The notes under the pieces: generated by a model | What the model was told of the DNA's origin: nothing | Databases searched by the model: none | Seen by the model: the letters and a program-made list of their open reading frames with translations, nothing else | Translations under genes and position numbers: made by a program | Shown here: in pieces, positions 31,484-43,113 of the stretch | Layout of the letters: each line of letters begins with the position of its first letter | Numbering within the stretch: the stretch's first letter is position 1 | Assembly (NCBI GenBank): GCA_033558025.1 | Contig: JAUCEF010000001.1 | Location: 496,001 to 560,000, forward strand | DNA from: Phytophthora sp. 'mugwort' | Taxonomy: Eukaryota; Oomycota; Peronosporomycetes; Peronosporales; Peronosporaceae | Reading direction: 5' to 3' | Length of the DNA stretch: 64,000 nucleotides

Positions 31484-34400
31484 TCACTCCGTCGCCGACT
31501 GCTTCTGGGTCAGTGCCAATACATGTTGCTCGAACCGAGGATCTACACGTCGCTCTGCGAATTGTTTTAATAGCACCGGTATGTCTTTTGCCAAAGACTT
31601 GGTTGATTCCGGGGAGTCCTCAATAGGCTCCAAGCCTTCCAGCTCACTAGAACATCGTAGTCGTTCTTCTCTGCATTCTATATACAGTCAAGCAGCTCTT
31701 TGACCGTTAACACTTGGCCTTGGGCCGCTACATGCTCACAAATCTCTTCTGAGATCTGCAGCGAGCTGTCAGCATAGAACTTCAACCTAGATGCGTGGAC
31801 GTCTGTCTCCTCACCGGCCACGAGGTGCCGCACTACGAAAGAGTGCTTGTCAGCTCGAATGACTTGGTGCGGCCCAATCCAGGTCGCTAGTAATTTGTCT
31901 TGGTGTTTATGGTCCATCCCAATACGTAATCGCCCACGTCGAAATTGGCTTGCTTCGCAAGTTGGTGGCGCTGTTTATTGCGCTCGGTCTGTTGTGCGCG
32001 TGCAGTGATCATCGGTTTGTGCATAGATCGGATGCTGGTCTTTATTTCTGCAAGCCAAGGCTGGATGTCGCCTGATTGTTCTGGTAGGGATAGTACCTTT
32101 CGCTGTTTTGGATCTACGCAAAAATCCAAAGGTGATGGTAGTGGAAGTCCACAAAACAACTAGACCGGGGCCTTGTTACCCAAAGAGGAGACGGGTGTGT
32201 GGTTCAGGTTCCTTCGCAGAATTGGTACGAAATACGTCCAATCATGTGTGTCAACTTCGTACTCTAAGCATAGAGTCCGCAGAACCTGGATGATATCTCG
32301 GTTGGCACGCTCAATTGTGCCATTAATCCAGGGGCTGTATGCCACAGTGAATTCTTGTTTTGACATGAGGCGTCGGCACACCTCCGCCAAGGGTCAACTT
32401 TCAAAATTCTTGCAAGTTGACCCCTGGTCACTAATCCACAGTGGCGGGATGCCATACCGACTATGCCATGCTAGGATGGCCTCGACTGCAAATGTGCTTG
32501 TCAAGATGGATCACGGTGTCAGCTCGGAAAAATGTGTCGCTTCGTCCTTAAGCACCGATAGGTAGCTGTCGCAAGCAAAGCTGTTGCCTAGGTATAAGAA
32601 ATTCCAGTGTAGGGCACCGTTGCGCTCTCATTTGTTCGGTACGTTTCTCCCGACGGTCTCTGGATTATCTTACCCCCTTTAACATGATGGCACAGCAAGC
32701 AAGTCGAAAGAAATTTCTCCACCCGCTCTCTCAGGCGGACCATGTAGACAAATCTCCGTATCGACTCCACTGTAGCCTCTCTGCCACGGTATCCTTGCGG
32801 TCCATATGTGCCACTACCAGCATGCGCTGCACTATGCTTTCGTCTTGGTCGGGGATCCATAATTTACCATCGATATACCACCCCTCCTTGTAATCTCCCT
32901 CTGCATTGGACAGTTGGAACTCCCCATTGGTGATCTGTGACTTGACGATCACTTTCCGGCTTGGCCACTCAAAATTCGGGTCATTAAATGGGCGGATGGT
33001 GAACCGTGATGGCTCTGCTGAGCCGTTTGATGTCCTCTCACTGAGTCAATGTTTGCGTTTCCGAAGAGGCCGTTTCCGTTTGCTTCCTGCTGGCTTCGCT
33101 GGGGTCGGTACACCTCTTCGTCGAAGTATCATTTGCCTTAAGCGAGTCTCATGTGTATGGTTCCCTGCCCAACGGGACACCATGTCACTCTACACATTCG
33201 ATGTGGCTTCGAATCTCATACTTATATTCCATCAGTTTAGTTGCCCACCGCAACAATTTCCCGCGAATATACTTCCTTACTTCCGCCCCAGGTGCGAAAA
33301 CGTAAAAAAAGTTTATGTGGTCGCAGTAAAGCTGGAAACCTTTCGGTCGTAGGAGCAATAAGCTCAACTTGTCAGAAGCACATACAATCGGATACGCTTC
33401 TTTCTCTATAATGCTCCGGTGGCACTGTGATCCAGTAAATGTTCCGCTCAGGCATATAAGCAACTCGTGCTGTTGCTCGTGAACAGGTGCGTCAGCTCTC
33501 CATTTGAGTACCTGGCTTACCACTAAACTCCAACCAACGTCGCTCGCGTCTGTCGTCACGCACATGGTCGCGTTCTCTCGTGGGAATGCAAGTTTTCAGC
33601 TATCTGCCAGCGATTCCTTCACTGCGTCGTCCGCCGTCCGCTGTTCATCAGTCAGGTTGATAGCGATTCCAGCTGCTACCCTCTTCGTTCGCGTGCTTGC
33701 ATGGGTCAGTGCATTATCTAGAGCGTCTTGCAAGGGACGGGTTATCCTAGCGTAGTCGAGTAGGCTGCCTCTCATCCAGTTCGTCGAGCACAAAAATTGT
33801 TGGAGCTCTCCTGCCATGATAGGGTACGGAAGGTTCTGGAGTGTCCGAAGTCACTCTGAATCATGTCGAACGCCAGAACCCGAAATAATTTTCCCGCACC
33901 AGCGCACTTCAGGCTTGAACAAACACGACTTCTTCACGCTGAGTTGGAAGCCAAAGAAATCGAGCAGTTCAAACAGTCTTTCCATCTTGGCCAAGTACGT
34001 CTCCATATCATTAGCGAAAATCAACAAGTCATCTACACAAGCAGGTGCTTATGCATGAGTTCTTCCAAACATTTCTGTATTGTAGCTTGGAAGAACAATG
34101 CTGCGTCGGTACAATCCTGATGGACTCGCATCGGCGTGTAGACTTTGTTGTGGGTCATGTGGGACAGCACATCTCTTGGCACTCTTCTGCCAAAGCGAGC
34201 TGCCAGTAGCCTTTAATGAAGTCGAACATACCGAAGAAAACGGCACCCTTTACATCTTCGAGATCGGGGTGTTGGTCATGCATTACCACCACAATTGCTT
34301 CGACCAGTGCGTTCATAGTTTTGTAGTTTGCCGTCTGTCGGAATTCTCCTTGTCCTTTGCGTACTGGAAGAGCAGGGCATGCCCATCGACTCGCTTGATT

Positions 34401-35880
34401 TTCGTACACCCAGCCTAAATCCACTAGTTCCCTGTTAAAATCATCCAAGAAGCGAAGGACATCTGGAGGATATTTGCGAGCCTTGCATCTGTATGGCTTT
34501 GCTCCCTTCTTGAGCCGTACCCGCATTGGTGGCACTCAAACAGGCGGATCCGCGCCCAAACGCACTCTCCACAAGTCGAATTTTAACGCAATACGGATTA
34601 ACGCATCCTTCAGCTCGCACGGAAAGCCGTCCTGGATTGTCTTCTCTACCAGTACTAACACATTTGCTCGCACTTCGTCGTCCTGGATCGCGCAAACCCC
34701 GACGGTTGGTTCGTCCACATCATCAAATTCATCCCCATCCGTGTCGGTCGCGAACAGTACAGACAGTAAATCTAGGTTGCCCCTCAACGTCGATTTCCAA
34801 AGTTAACAACACGTCATTACCCAGTAGGAACTCGTCGGAGTCTCCAGGAATAATTAGACACTCAACTGGTTTAGTAACGTGCACAAAGCCTGCAATTGTT
34901 CGTAACCTCAGATTCAATTTCACCGTCCAGTCCACATAAAGTGTAGTGCCGTCGGCCATCGTACATTCTGTAGGCTCCCGTGACCTATCACGCACGATTC
35001 GAGGCTTCACTTCTTTCAGTCGATAAGAAACTATTTATCCAAGCAGCAACGATCTGCACCACTATCCGCACAAAACGGGACTTCCAGCTTGTCCTCCAGT
35101 ACGACAACTTGGCCCTGCAGCGGGAAACACTGTCGAAATCCATTTCAATCTAGCGGCGCTTCTCTTTGTTGGAGTCGTCCGGCTTGGCTGCGTGTTTGCG
35201 ATCATTGAGGAGTTTATCGCGCTCGGTTGGTGCGCTGTGGGGGACTTGGACAGATAAATGTGCTCCGCCACAATGAAAACAATCTTCTTTTAGAGCCCCT
35301 TTGAAAGCTACACGACCTTGTTGACTTCTTTTTTCTGTGTCGGCCTACATCAGTTGCTTGTTACACTTTCTTCACAGATCGGTACTCCTGTTGCTCATGG
35401 CGACGCTTTCTCTGCTGGGATTCATGCTTTTGTTCATTGTAATGCTGCTTACGGCGTGCGAAATTCTGACTCGTCAAAGCTCGTTCCTCGATCGCCTGTT
35501 CCTTGGCTTTCTGACGGACGATCCCGTACAGCTTTCGAATGTCGTTCCTTGCTTCAGGGATTCGAAAGCCAACTCGTTGTAAACCTTGCTCCCCAGTCCA
35601 TTTTGAAGCGAGTTGACAATGAACTTGCACTTTTATTTCCTTCCCACGCTGTTTTTTTGCTCCACTCCCGAGCTGATCTCGCACATTGTCGCCAACAAGT
35701 TTGCGTCGAAAGAGCTCTTCATTACTGCTCTGACGTCTTCTTTCCCGTCCTTGTAGCGGTCCTTGATGTACTCCTCGTACTCCTTCCTCAGCTTCAACCA
35801 CTCCACTAACGCTTTGCGTGGCGTGGAGGACACCTTGGACGGGTTCACGATGGAAAAATGGGGTGAGGTACGCGCGCAGT
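31484..35880 (-). pseudogene. Ty3/Gypsy chromovirus Gag-Pol, 5'-truncated and frameshifted
   Basis: Minus-strand order is Gag helical part (35850-35361), zinc knuckle CFHCGGAHL (near 35275), protease with DSGAD (near 35060), reverse transcriptase with ANYKTMNALVEAI and GMFDFIKGYWQLAL (34535-34155), RNase H with CVTTDASDVGWSLV and SIIEKEAYPIV (33565-33185), integrase zinc and core regions (32860-32160; TCLLCHHVKGG, SPWINGTIERANRD), and an integrase tail (31917-31678). The tail leads into a chromodomain-like DYDVLVSWKG with its end near 31484. Gag N-terminus and 5' LTR are absent. RT, RNase H, integrase is the Gypsy order, and the chromodomain places it with chromoviruses that target heterochromatin. 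Frameshifts and stops make it inactive. Confidence 0.88.
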
Positions 35881-35929
35881 CTGCCGGCTCGTCGTGATTT
35901 CCGTCACTCCTTCCTCACCGTGTACCCGA

Positions 35930-38140
35930 CCTACATGTGCATCGCTACCTCAGATCTGAAGATACTTAATAGTAGCAACTACGTTCCTGCTGGCACAAGC
36001 TATGATAAGTATCTTAGTACATATCTCGGCGAATGTGAGTGCAATGACAAGGTTCGCTGTGTTTGTGGTCTTGCTAAAGGGCTATTTCCATTTGAACACA
36101 TCAAATAATTTGATGTACTCAATCAGACTTCTCTTCCTTCTAAGTCGGATTTAACAGTGATTTCCGAGAAACAGGCATTAGTAATGTGGATATCGAACGA
36201 GCCAAATTCGTTTGGGAAACATTACGAGATGAAAACAGTCAAGGATCTCCTGACCTGGTACATTAATTTAGATGTGGTATCATTCATTAAAGCCATCGAG
36301 GCTCAGCGTGAACCTTTTAAGCGTTTTGATCTCGACATGTTCATTGATGGGGTCTCGCTTCCGGGTCTCTCGGAAAAGGTTATGTATCAAACATGCTTCA
36401 ACGAGCGTCAACACCCTCTAAAAATGCCTGTAAAGCTTTCAGATTGTCAGCTAAGCGTATGAATGGCTACAAGCACCAAAATGTTGATGCCAAGCGTGTA
36501 CTCAATATGACTCTTGATCACTTGGACAATTGCTTAAACGGCAAAAATATCTTTGTGGTCTATGCTGGTGTCGGCTTACTGTCGATACTGCTTCAGCCGA
36601 TCGGGTCAATAACAAATTGGAGCACATTGACGGTAATGTTCTCATCTCATGCGTTCAATGCATCGTCGCACACAAGCGTATGTCTCGCAGTGGGTTCAGA
36701 TTTAAGAAGCTACTTGAATTCAGCTCAGACAGACTTGTGTACTCGATTGATCGTGAGGAGAGGGACATTTATGGTAAAATGAAGGCAATCATCGCTGGCG
36801 GACCATCAATTACCTTCAGCCGCTACGCTAAACGCAAGACAAAAAAAATCGAGGTAATAAGATTTGCAAGAAGATCATTGGATACGACGCTAATGCACTG
36901 TACTTATGGGCGCTCGGTAATGAGATACCGTGCGGGAGATTGACCACTATCGAGACTTATCCCGGTATCGTCGATGACATCAAGGCTGACAGGATATTTG
37001 GTTTCCTTGAATGCGACATTCGTACCCCAGAGCACCTTAAAGAGTACGTTAGCAAGATGACACCAATTTTCAAGATTACACTAATCGATGCACCGATGAG
37101 ACCATCATTGGCTCACACATGTATGAATACAACCCAACTCGTGGAAAAAGCCGATCTAAGCCTGCTCGTAAATTGATCGGTAGTTATTTCGGTAAGAAGA
37201 TTCTGCTCAACACACCTCTTCTCAAATGGTATCTAGCCCACGGGATGAAATCACGAAAACGTACTCCTTTATAAAGGCCAGCTCTCACAAGGCATTTGAT
37301 CCATTCATGGATGCTGTGTCGAGCGCACGTCGCGTCGGTAACGAAGATAAGAGTAAGGCAATGATTGTCGAGATGATGAAATTGGTAGGCAGTTCTGCTT
37401 TTGGACGATCGGGCATGGACATGAGTAAGCACAAACAAGCCAAATATGAGTCTAAGGAGGCTAAGATCAAGTCGCGTATTGAGCACTTCATGCTTCATGG
37501 ATTGGAGGAGCTAATCGATTCTTCTGAGATAACTATGAAGAACGTCTTCTAAATAACAAGAACCCAATCCATCTGTCCATTGCCATCTATCAGCTTGCTA
37601 AGCTACGCATGCTCGAGTTGATTACGATTGCATTGATTTTTACTTCGATCGAAGCGATTTTCAATACCAAGCGATTGACACGGGCTCAGCCTACATCGCT
37701 TTTAGCTGCAACAAATCATTTCTAGAGTGCATCAAACCTGAGCTACGTGAGCAGTATGAACAGCACAAGTACGATTGGTTCCCGCGCGACTATAACAAGG
37801 AAGTAGCTAAGTTTGACCGTCGAACCCCCTGGTCTATTCAAGGATGAATGGTCAGGCGATGCCATGGTTTCACTATCTAATAAGAACTATATTTGCTATC
37901 TTCCAGACGAGTTATTAAGGTCAAGGTATCGGCAAGGATGTACAGCAAAGCCGTGGTCGCAATGAGGATGTACTTAACCCTTTGGGGGTTGAGTGAATTG
38001 TTCGCGATCGTATCACCCTTCGAAGTACTAACAGGGATTTAGGCTGTAAAAAACAAAATCAATCATCACATACAGTCAGACCAAAACTGCACTATCTTAT
38101 TTCTAGGACAAGCGATAAGTGTCTTCCAATGGCATATCAA
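35930..38140 (+). pseudogene. Polinton protein-primed DNA polymerase B (pPolB), broken
   Basis: Frames in series: a 3'-5' exonuclease-side segment with SDLKILNSSNYVPAGTSYD and GLFPFEH (35948-36100); a helical part with LLTWYINLDVVSFIKAIEA (36245-36300); a zinc-bearing insert (36554-36670); an FGFLECDIRTPEHLKEYV part (36990-37060); the polymerase motif region with KLVGSSAFGRSGMDMSKH (37380-37430); and motif C at 37677-37694, which reads DTGSAY where an active enzyme has DTDSAY, so a metal-binding Asp is lost. The palm finishes near 38100. The polymerase would copy the element using a terminal protein as primer. At least five frame breaks plus the motif C change show it is dead. Confidence 0.85.
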
Positions 38141-38289
38141 CAATCCCACTAAATATTTAGGCAAAGTCTTTGATCGGAAACAGAAGCCGTACAATTTGTA
38201 TTTGATTTTTACAATGTATATACTATGGCTGAGCTCTTAAAGACTATTATCCAAAACCCGCATATTTTGCTGCTCGAGCTCTATCTAAG

Positions 38290-39313
38290 AAAGCGAGAGA
38301 ACGCGACCCCCCCAAAAAACGTTAAAAATAGTGAAGGAATGGTATAGGACTCAGCCAGATATTCAACGCTTCCAGGAACAGAAAAGACACTACGATGGGT
38401 TCAAGATTACGTCCCATAAACTCAAATTCATTGCAAATGGATCTCGGCTTTTGTGAAAAACGACCAATACTGACAGTTATCAATATCAACTCACGGATTG
38501 GCTACGCTAAGTTACTCAAAATAAGACTGCATCAGTCGTATTGGCTGCGCTAAATGATTTCATTCGATCTCATGAGGCAGACATCATCACCAGCACAACG
38601 GGAGTGCGTTCATGAACAAACAAGCACAAGCATGGTTTGAATCCAAAACTATCGAGCACTACAACGACGAGCCCGGAGATCACGGAACGATGGGAAAAAT
38701 CGTGCGATTCAACAGAACGATCAAACAGAGACCAACTTAAATATCACCCAAGAAGATTACGCAGAAGCTTATCAGCGACATTAATGTTAGCTATAATTAC
38801 ACTATTCACAGATCTATCAGAATGACCCCAAACGAGGCCAAAGGTAAGGTCATGGAGCCGGAGCTGAATCACAATCAAGCGGAAGCTGACAAAGTTGACA
38901 ACGAATTAGAAGTAGGAACAAATGTGCTATACCGACTCAAGAAGCAAACATTCAGCAAAGAGTCAGTTCGCTGGAGCAAGACTGTGTATACGATCGTCGG
39001 AACAGACGGCTACCGAGTACAACTCAAGTCCAGAGATGGTCATACGCTCTACAAGGCGGCAAATGATCTGAAAATGATACAATCAGAGATAACGAATCCA
39101 ACTATCAATCGTGAAGATATCCTCGAAGCTGAGAAAATCTTAGATCATAAAATGAAGGAGAAAAAGAAGCACAAAATCTTAATTAAATGGATTGGTTTTG
39201 ATGATTCAACGTGGGAGCCACAAGACAACCTCCGCCTGGTCAACAAAAACAAAAGATCGACTCTCGAAAAGGAGTACTGGGATTCAATATATATATATAT
39301 ATATAAACTTTGA
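38290..39313 (+). pseudogene. Polinton integrase (RVE family) with C-terminal chromodomain
   Basis: The core is broken before 38600. From there NKQAQAWFESKTIEHYNDEPGDHG and IVRFNRTIKQR give the last part of the DDE core (the Glu of the triad should lie at the VRFNRT segment, where Glu is replaced by Val). The open frame 38822-39313 then gives MTPNEAKGK, an SH3-like domain (VGTNVLYRLKKQ) and a chromodomain with HKILIKWIGFDDSTWEPQDN (39170-39233). The enzyme joins element ends to host DNA and the chromodomain would steer it to marked chromatin. The last 160 residues form the longest intact stretch of the gene. Confidence 0.82.
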
Positions 39314-39362
39314 GACATAATCAGCTTGGTAATAATTTTAATAGAGGCATCCTCTGTAAGCT

Positions 39363-40660
39363 TTGACTCGAGTATATTATCACCACTATTTTTGTAAGAA
39401 TTTTATACACAACTTTATATATATTCTAAGGATAAACAATGTGAAGAACTGCATAGATAAAAACCATGAACTTGTTAAGATATGTCGAAAGGTATGGATC
39501 ATTCAGGAGGTATACCGCATTAAACGAGTTGCTAATCTTGATGCTGTATCCAATTTCCGCTCAACTGTTGTAAATTGTAAATATAATCGCGAATTGGAAG
39601 CAATATTTGGCGTTTCATTTCATTGCATTAAGGAAAGATATTTCAGTCTTTTAAAAGAGAGAAACACCATCTGTCATACATATCTCCCGTACCGACATGA
39701 TTCAGTTACGCCGAGTACTGGTAATTCGACTACTCATTTTTTATGATACGCATGATATAGTCACAATGTTCCCCAATTTGAAATCCCTCGCTCAGAGAGA
39801 GCGAAAGCGGCATGAGCTTCTTAAGGTAGTCCAGCGACGCGTTAGACAAGCCAACACCAAGCGCGAAATGTATGAAGATGCATCGCCGATAAAACTATTA
39901 ACTTGGATAAGGCACTATTATCTACATCAACCCAGACAGATTCGTCTGAGGTTTTAGAAACACTCTGCATGATAAATTCTCCCAGACAACCTGAGGTCTC
40001 ATTAATTCCTGAAGTAAATGTTAGTCCAGTTATGGTTGATGCCGAAGTTGATAATCGTGCTAGAACAAATATCACATCTACGAATACAAATCGAGTCAAT
40101 ATGACTGATCGAAATGTACAGGCTCAACCTAGAACATATGATGTTGGTTTCAGTAATACTCCACAAAACGGTGCGTGCTGGAATCGATAGCACCCCAACA
40201 ATGATAAATGTTGCAGCTTCAACTGAAAAATCAAAAAATGTTGATACGAAAGAGCAAGTCCAGTCCAGGAATTGCATTAAAATTCTGTATAGAGAAAATC
40301 CAAAAACTGGGCTTCGATTGGAATTCATCCTATTAGAAAAAAAACTGGTAAACAAGATACTAAGTATGTTACAGGAGAAAAACGTTCTCTCAGGACAGTA
40401 CAGATAGGGAAGAAATTTAAAGGATATAAGCATATTGACTGGCTAGCTACTGAAGAACTAATCAGGGATATCTTATATGAAGGTGAAAGTAATTCAATTG
40501 ATGAAGTTGGAGCCATGCGTGATGAAGAAACGCGAGCATGAACACTCACGCGAATAGAAAAAAAGAAGCGAACTGGCGAAGAATTAGAGTAACCCGATGT
40601 TATCCTTAAGGATCGTAGACTACCTGACATTTACTTTGGTCGAAATCAACGTCGACAACA
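39363..40660 (+). pseudogene. Unidentified Polinton gene remnant(s)
   Basis: Several overlapping open stretches (39363-39746, 39697-39957, 39903-40190, 40114-40407) read in one direction with few stops inside each, as expected from one or two decayed genes. One part is polar and threonine/asparagine-rich. The end (about 40420-40560) reads GYKHIDWLATEELIRDIL and EVGAMRDEETRA. I recognise no family. Position between integrase and the structural genes suggests an element-specific protein. Confidence 0.45.
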
Positions 40661-40739
40661 GCTGACATGAGCACAGTCGATTCCAGTTGCTTTGGATTAT
40701 TTTAAGAAACTTGGAAATTTTACAGTCTAATGGCCTGAC

Positions 40740-42265
40740 GAAATATATTTTACCGATTTATAAATATATATATACCCTTTGACGAAAACAACCTTAAACA
40801 ATACGTTTGGGTTGAAAAAGGATCCGTCGATGTATGGAAAAGAATCAAAATTAAAACATTCAGCATCAAACAAGAAGGCGGATTGGAATTCAACAGAGCC
40901 TTTTTGGAAATGCTGAAAAGCAGGGGTTAGAACTCTATATGGTGGGGGAAATTGATGCTGAAAGGACTATTAAAATATATCAAGCTACTAGTGGTGATGA
41001 CGAACGAGGGGCGCGCCATGGTATTAAAACGGGAATAGACGGAGACATGGATCAAAATTTATCTACCCCGACAGCGAAACCAAGAAAATGATGTATGAGT
41101 TCTACCATAAGCTTCTTAGCGAGAAAGTTATGATTCCATTTCGCGTCAACCTGTTGTAGATTCTAGTAATGGTGTAAGAACTTACCCAACCTATTATTTC
41201 GGTTCCCCCAGTGTGGGAAAATATCTAAATATCAGAAACAAGGAGAACAAAGTTGTTTCAGAAGGCTTGGACTGAATTGATGAAGACTATTCGATGGATG
41301 GATTAAGTTCCACCTACTAGATAAGTTGGAAGATGTGCATCAGGCTGTGAGCAATATTGAATCTCCAGCAACCAAAGAAGAGCTAAAAATGATTGATAAT
41401 GTAAATGCCAATTTCAGATGATTCGTGAAGTCATCTTTGGCAACGCTTCTGATATAAAAATGCAAGTGCTGAGCCATATGATCATGACCAAGTTTTACAA
41501 ATTCTCCATGATGATGCTGAACGGGCATACCAGGGATATGGTGAGGCGCAAAAGAGACATGAGACAGCTAAGGAAGCTGTGAAAAGGGTCTAACTCAACA
41601 TTGTTAAGATCAGCTTTGAAAGCTACACAATCGGCTGCTAAAACTACAAAGGGTTGTATAGAACTCTAAAGCTAAGCTATATTCTGACGCTCTAAGTGGT
41701 TCAAAGCATAGCCTGGAGGGTCGTGGTCTAAGAGGCGCTGGTGTTGCACCACTTGATGGTGTCGTTCGACGCGGTAGAACCTACAATCTAAATGAGATTC
41801 AGGGCTTAGCCACCCCATCTGCATACGTATACCGTCAGCTTGGTGGCAAGTACATTCGTTTACCCGATCTAGATGTCAAGACGCTCGTACTGGTACAGCC
41901 TAATGTCGAAAATGTGGGCCTATATGTCAGATCATAGATAGTCTCCAAGCTATGGTCAAGTCCCTCGTCTATAAGCGACATATCGATCAAGGTTCTTACG
42001 ATAAGCTCTGAGTCGAGGATAAAAAATGTTCAAGGAGATACTTGCCATCACTCATCTCCAGTACAACTTCCACGATAAACTTGAAGATCCGTTGAAGACA
42101 TTTACGAGCAGAGTATGATAAGCTGAAGGGGCGAGCTTGAGCTAGGGAATGACAATCCAAGCATAATCAAGCAGCTTAAGTCTCTCACCATAGATATGTA
42201 CAGCAATCAACTTATTAATGATCAAGAATTCAAGGATATTTTCACTCGCCTACTATAATTAGTAG
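40740..42265 (+). pseudogene. Unidentified Polinton gene, heavily frameshifted
   Basis: Short frames can be followed on the plus strand: FSIKQEGGLEFNRAFLEML (about 40860), TYPTYYFGSPSVGKYLN (41174-41230), DHDQVLQILHDDAERAYQ (41480-41535), RGAGVAPLDGVVRRGRTYN (41728-41790) and a C-terminal helical part ending DKLEDPLKTF and ELELGNDNPSIIKQLKSL (42080-42190). More than ten frame breaks separate them. The regular order shows one long gene or two adjacent genes. Function unknown. Confidence 0.45.
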
Positions 42266-42325
42266 ACTAAGATAACCACTTGGTCGCGTGTCTTACGCTA
42301 CTTGAACTTCGTTCAAATCTGAATC

Positions 42326-42526
42326 ATGTTCTTCTTTAACCCGCGCATTATTTCCAGATCAGGTAGTAAATCTGGAGGCAATAGCGATCTTAATGTTGCT
42401 GAGCTCAAAGCTATCACGAAAAATCTCATCATTCAAGACCGACCCCAGAAGACACAAGCAGCTGTTTGGGCAACAGACCTCAACAAAACTATCAAGAACA
42501 TCGATGCGTCGCCTCAGACTGAGTGA
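42326..42526 (+). CDS. Small Polinton ORF, unknown
   Basis: A 66-residue open frame with a true ATG at 42326 follows the long decayed gene by about 60 bp on the same strand. It is serine/glycine-rich at the start (SRSGSKSGGNSD) and then helical (LNVAELKAITKNLIIQ). No family is recognised. It may be a real small element gene or chance. Confidence 0.35.
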   Translation: MFFFNPRIISRSGSKSGGNSDLNVAELKAITKNLIIQDRPQKTQAAVWATDLNKTIKNIDASPQTE

Positions 42527-42898
42527 GGCCGTATGTGGGCGTACCAACAAAAGCAAAAAAAGAAAAACTGTAAAAATGTTTGCTATCTAACTTCTGCCCT
42601 TACTTTGTTGTTGTTTGTACTCCTCAATCTCACTAAGTAAATACTGTATCATCTTCATATTATATACACCGGTGTCGCCTTAGAACTGACAAACCGACAC
42701 ATGCGTGTATAACTCGAATTAAAGTAATCAAGCCTGCTACCTTTGATTTATAAATACTCAGTCGTTGGAGTACTGTTTATACCAAGCTCTGTCAGACTAC
42801 CTATCGTCGTTATGTAAGGTTGGTTGCCGTACCCCAAGAATCCATGAGCAACCCACTCGAAGTTATGTTGCCAGATACGCTTAGAGAAGCGTACGTAC

Positions 42899-43113
42899 CT
42901 ACGTTAAATTAGGCTGGGAGGCAGTCTGAAGAGTACCTGAAAGCGATGTAGCAGATATCGTATTAATATTTAAAATATTGCGACTTAATGATATCACTGT
43001 CGTAGAACCGACTTGAAGCGATCCGAAATCGCCAATCATGCCAGACGTCTTCGTAGTACCATTGACGGCAGCAGCTGAGAATGCATTAACACCTGATAAG
43101 TCTTTCATTCAGT
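42899..43113 (-). pseudogene. Fibre-like repeat protein, downstream fragment
   Basis: The minus frame carries repeating short beta-strand units: DLSGVNAFSAAAVNGTTK, FGSLQVGSTTVISLSRN and TISATSLSGTLQTASQPN. This LSGTLxTASQPN pattern is what I associate with fibre or spike proteins of virus-like elements. It breaks off at 43113, where PiggyBac sequence starts on the other strand. Its missing upstream part is the plus-strand fragment at 47430-47752 (see findings). Confidence 0.6.

Noticed and set aside
37972..37985. TTAACCCTTTGGG looked like a PiggyBac end
   Set aside because: It lies within readable polymerase sequence (DVLNPLG) and is not followed by a second motif match, so it is coding sequence.
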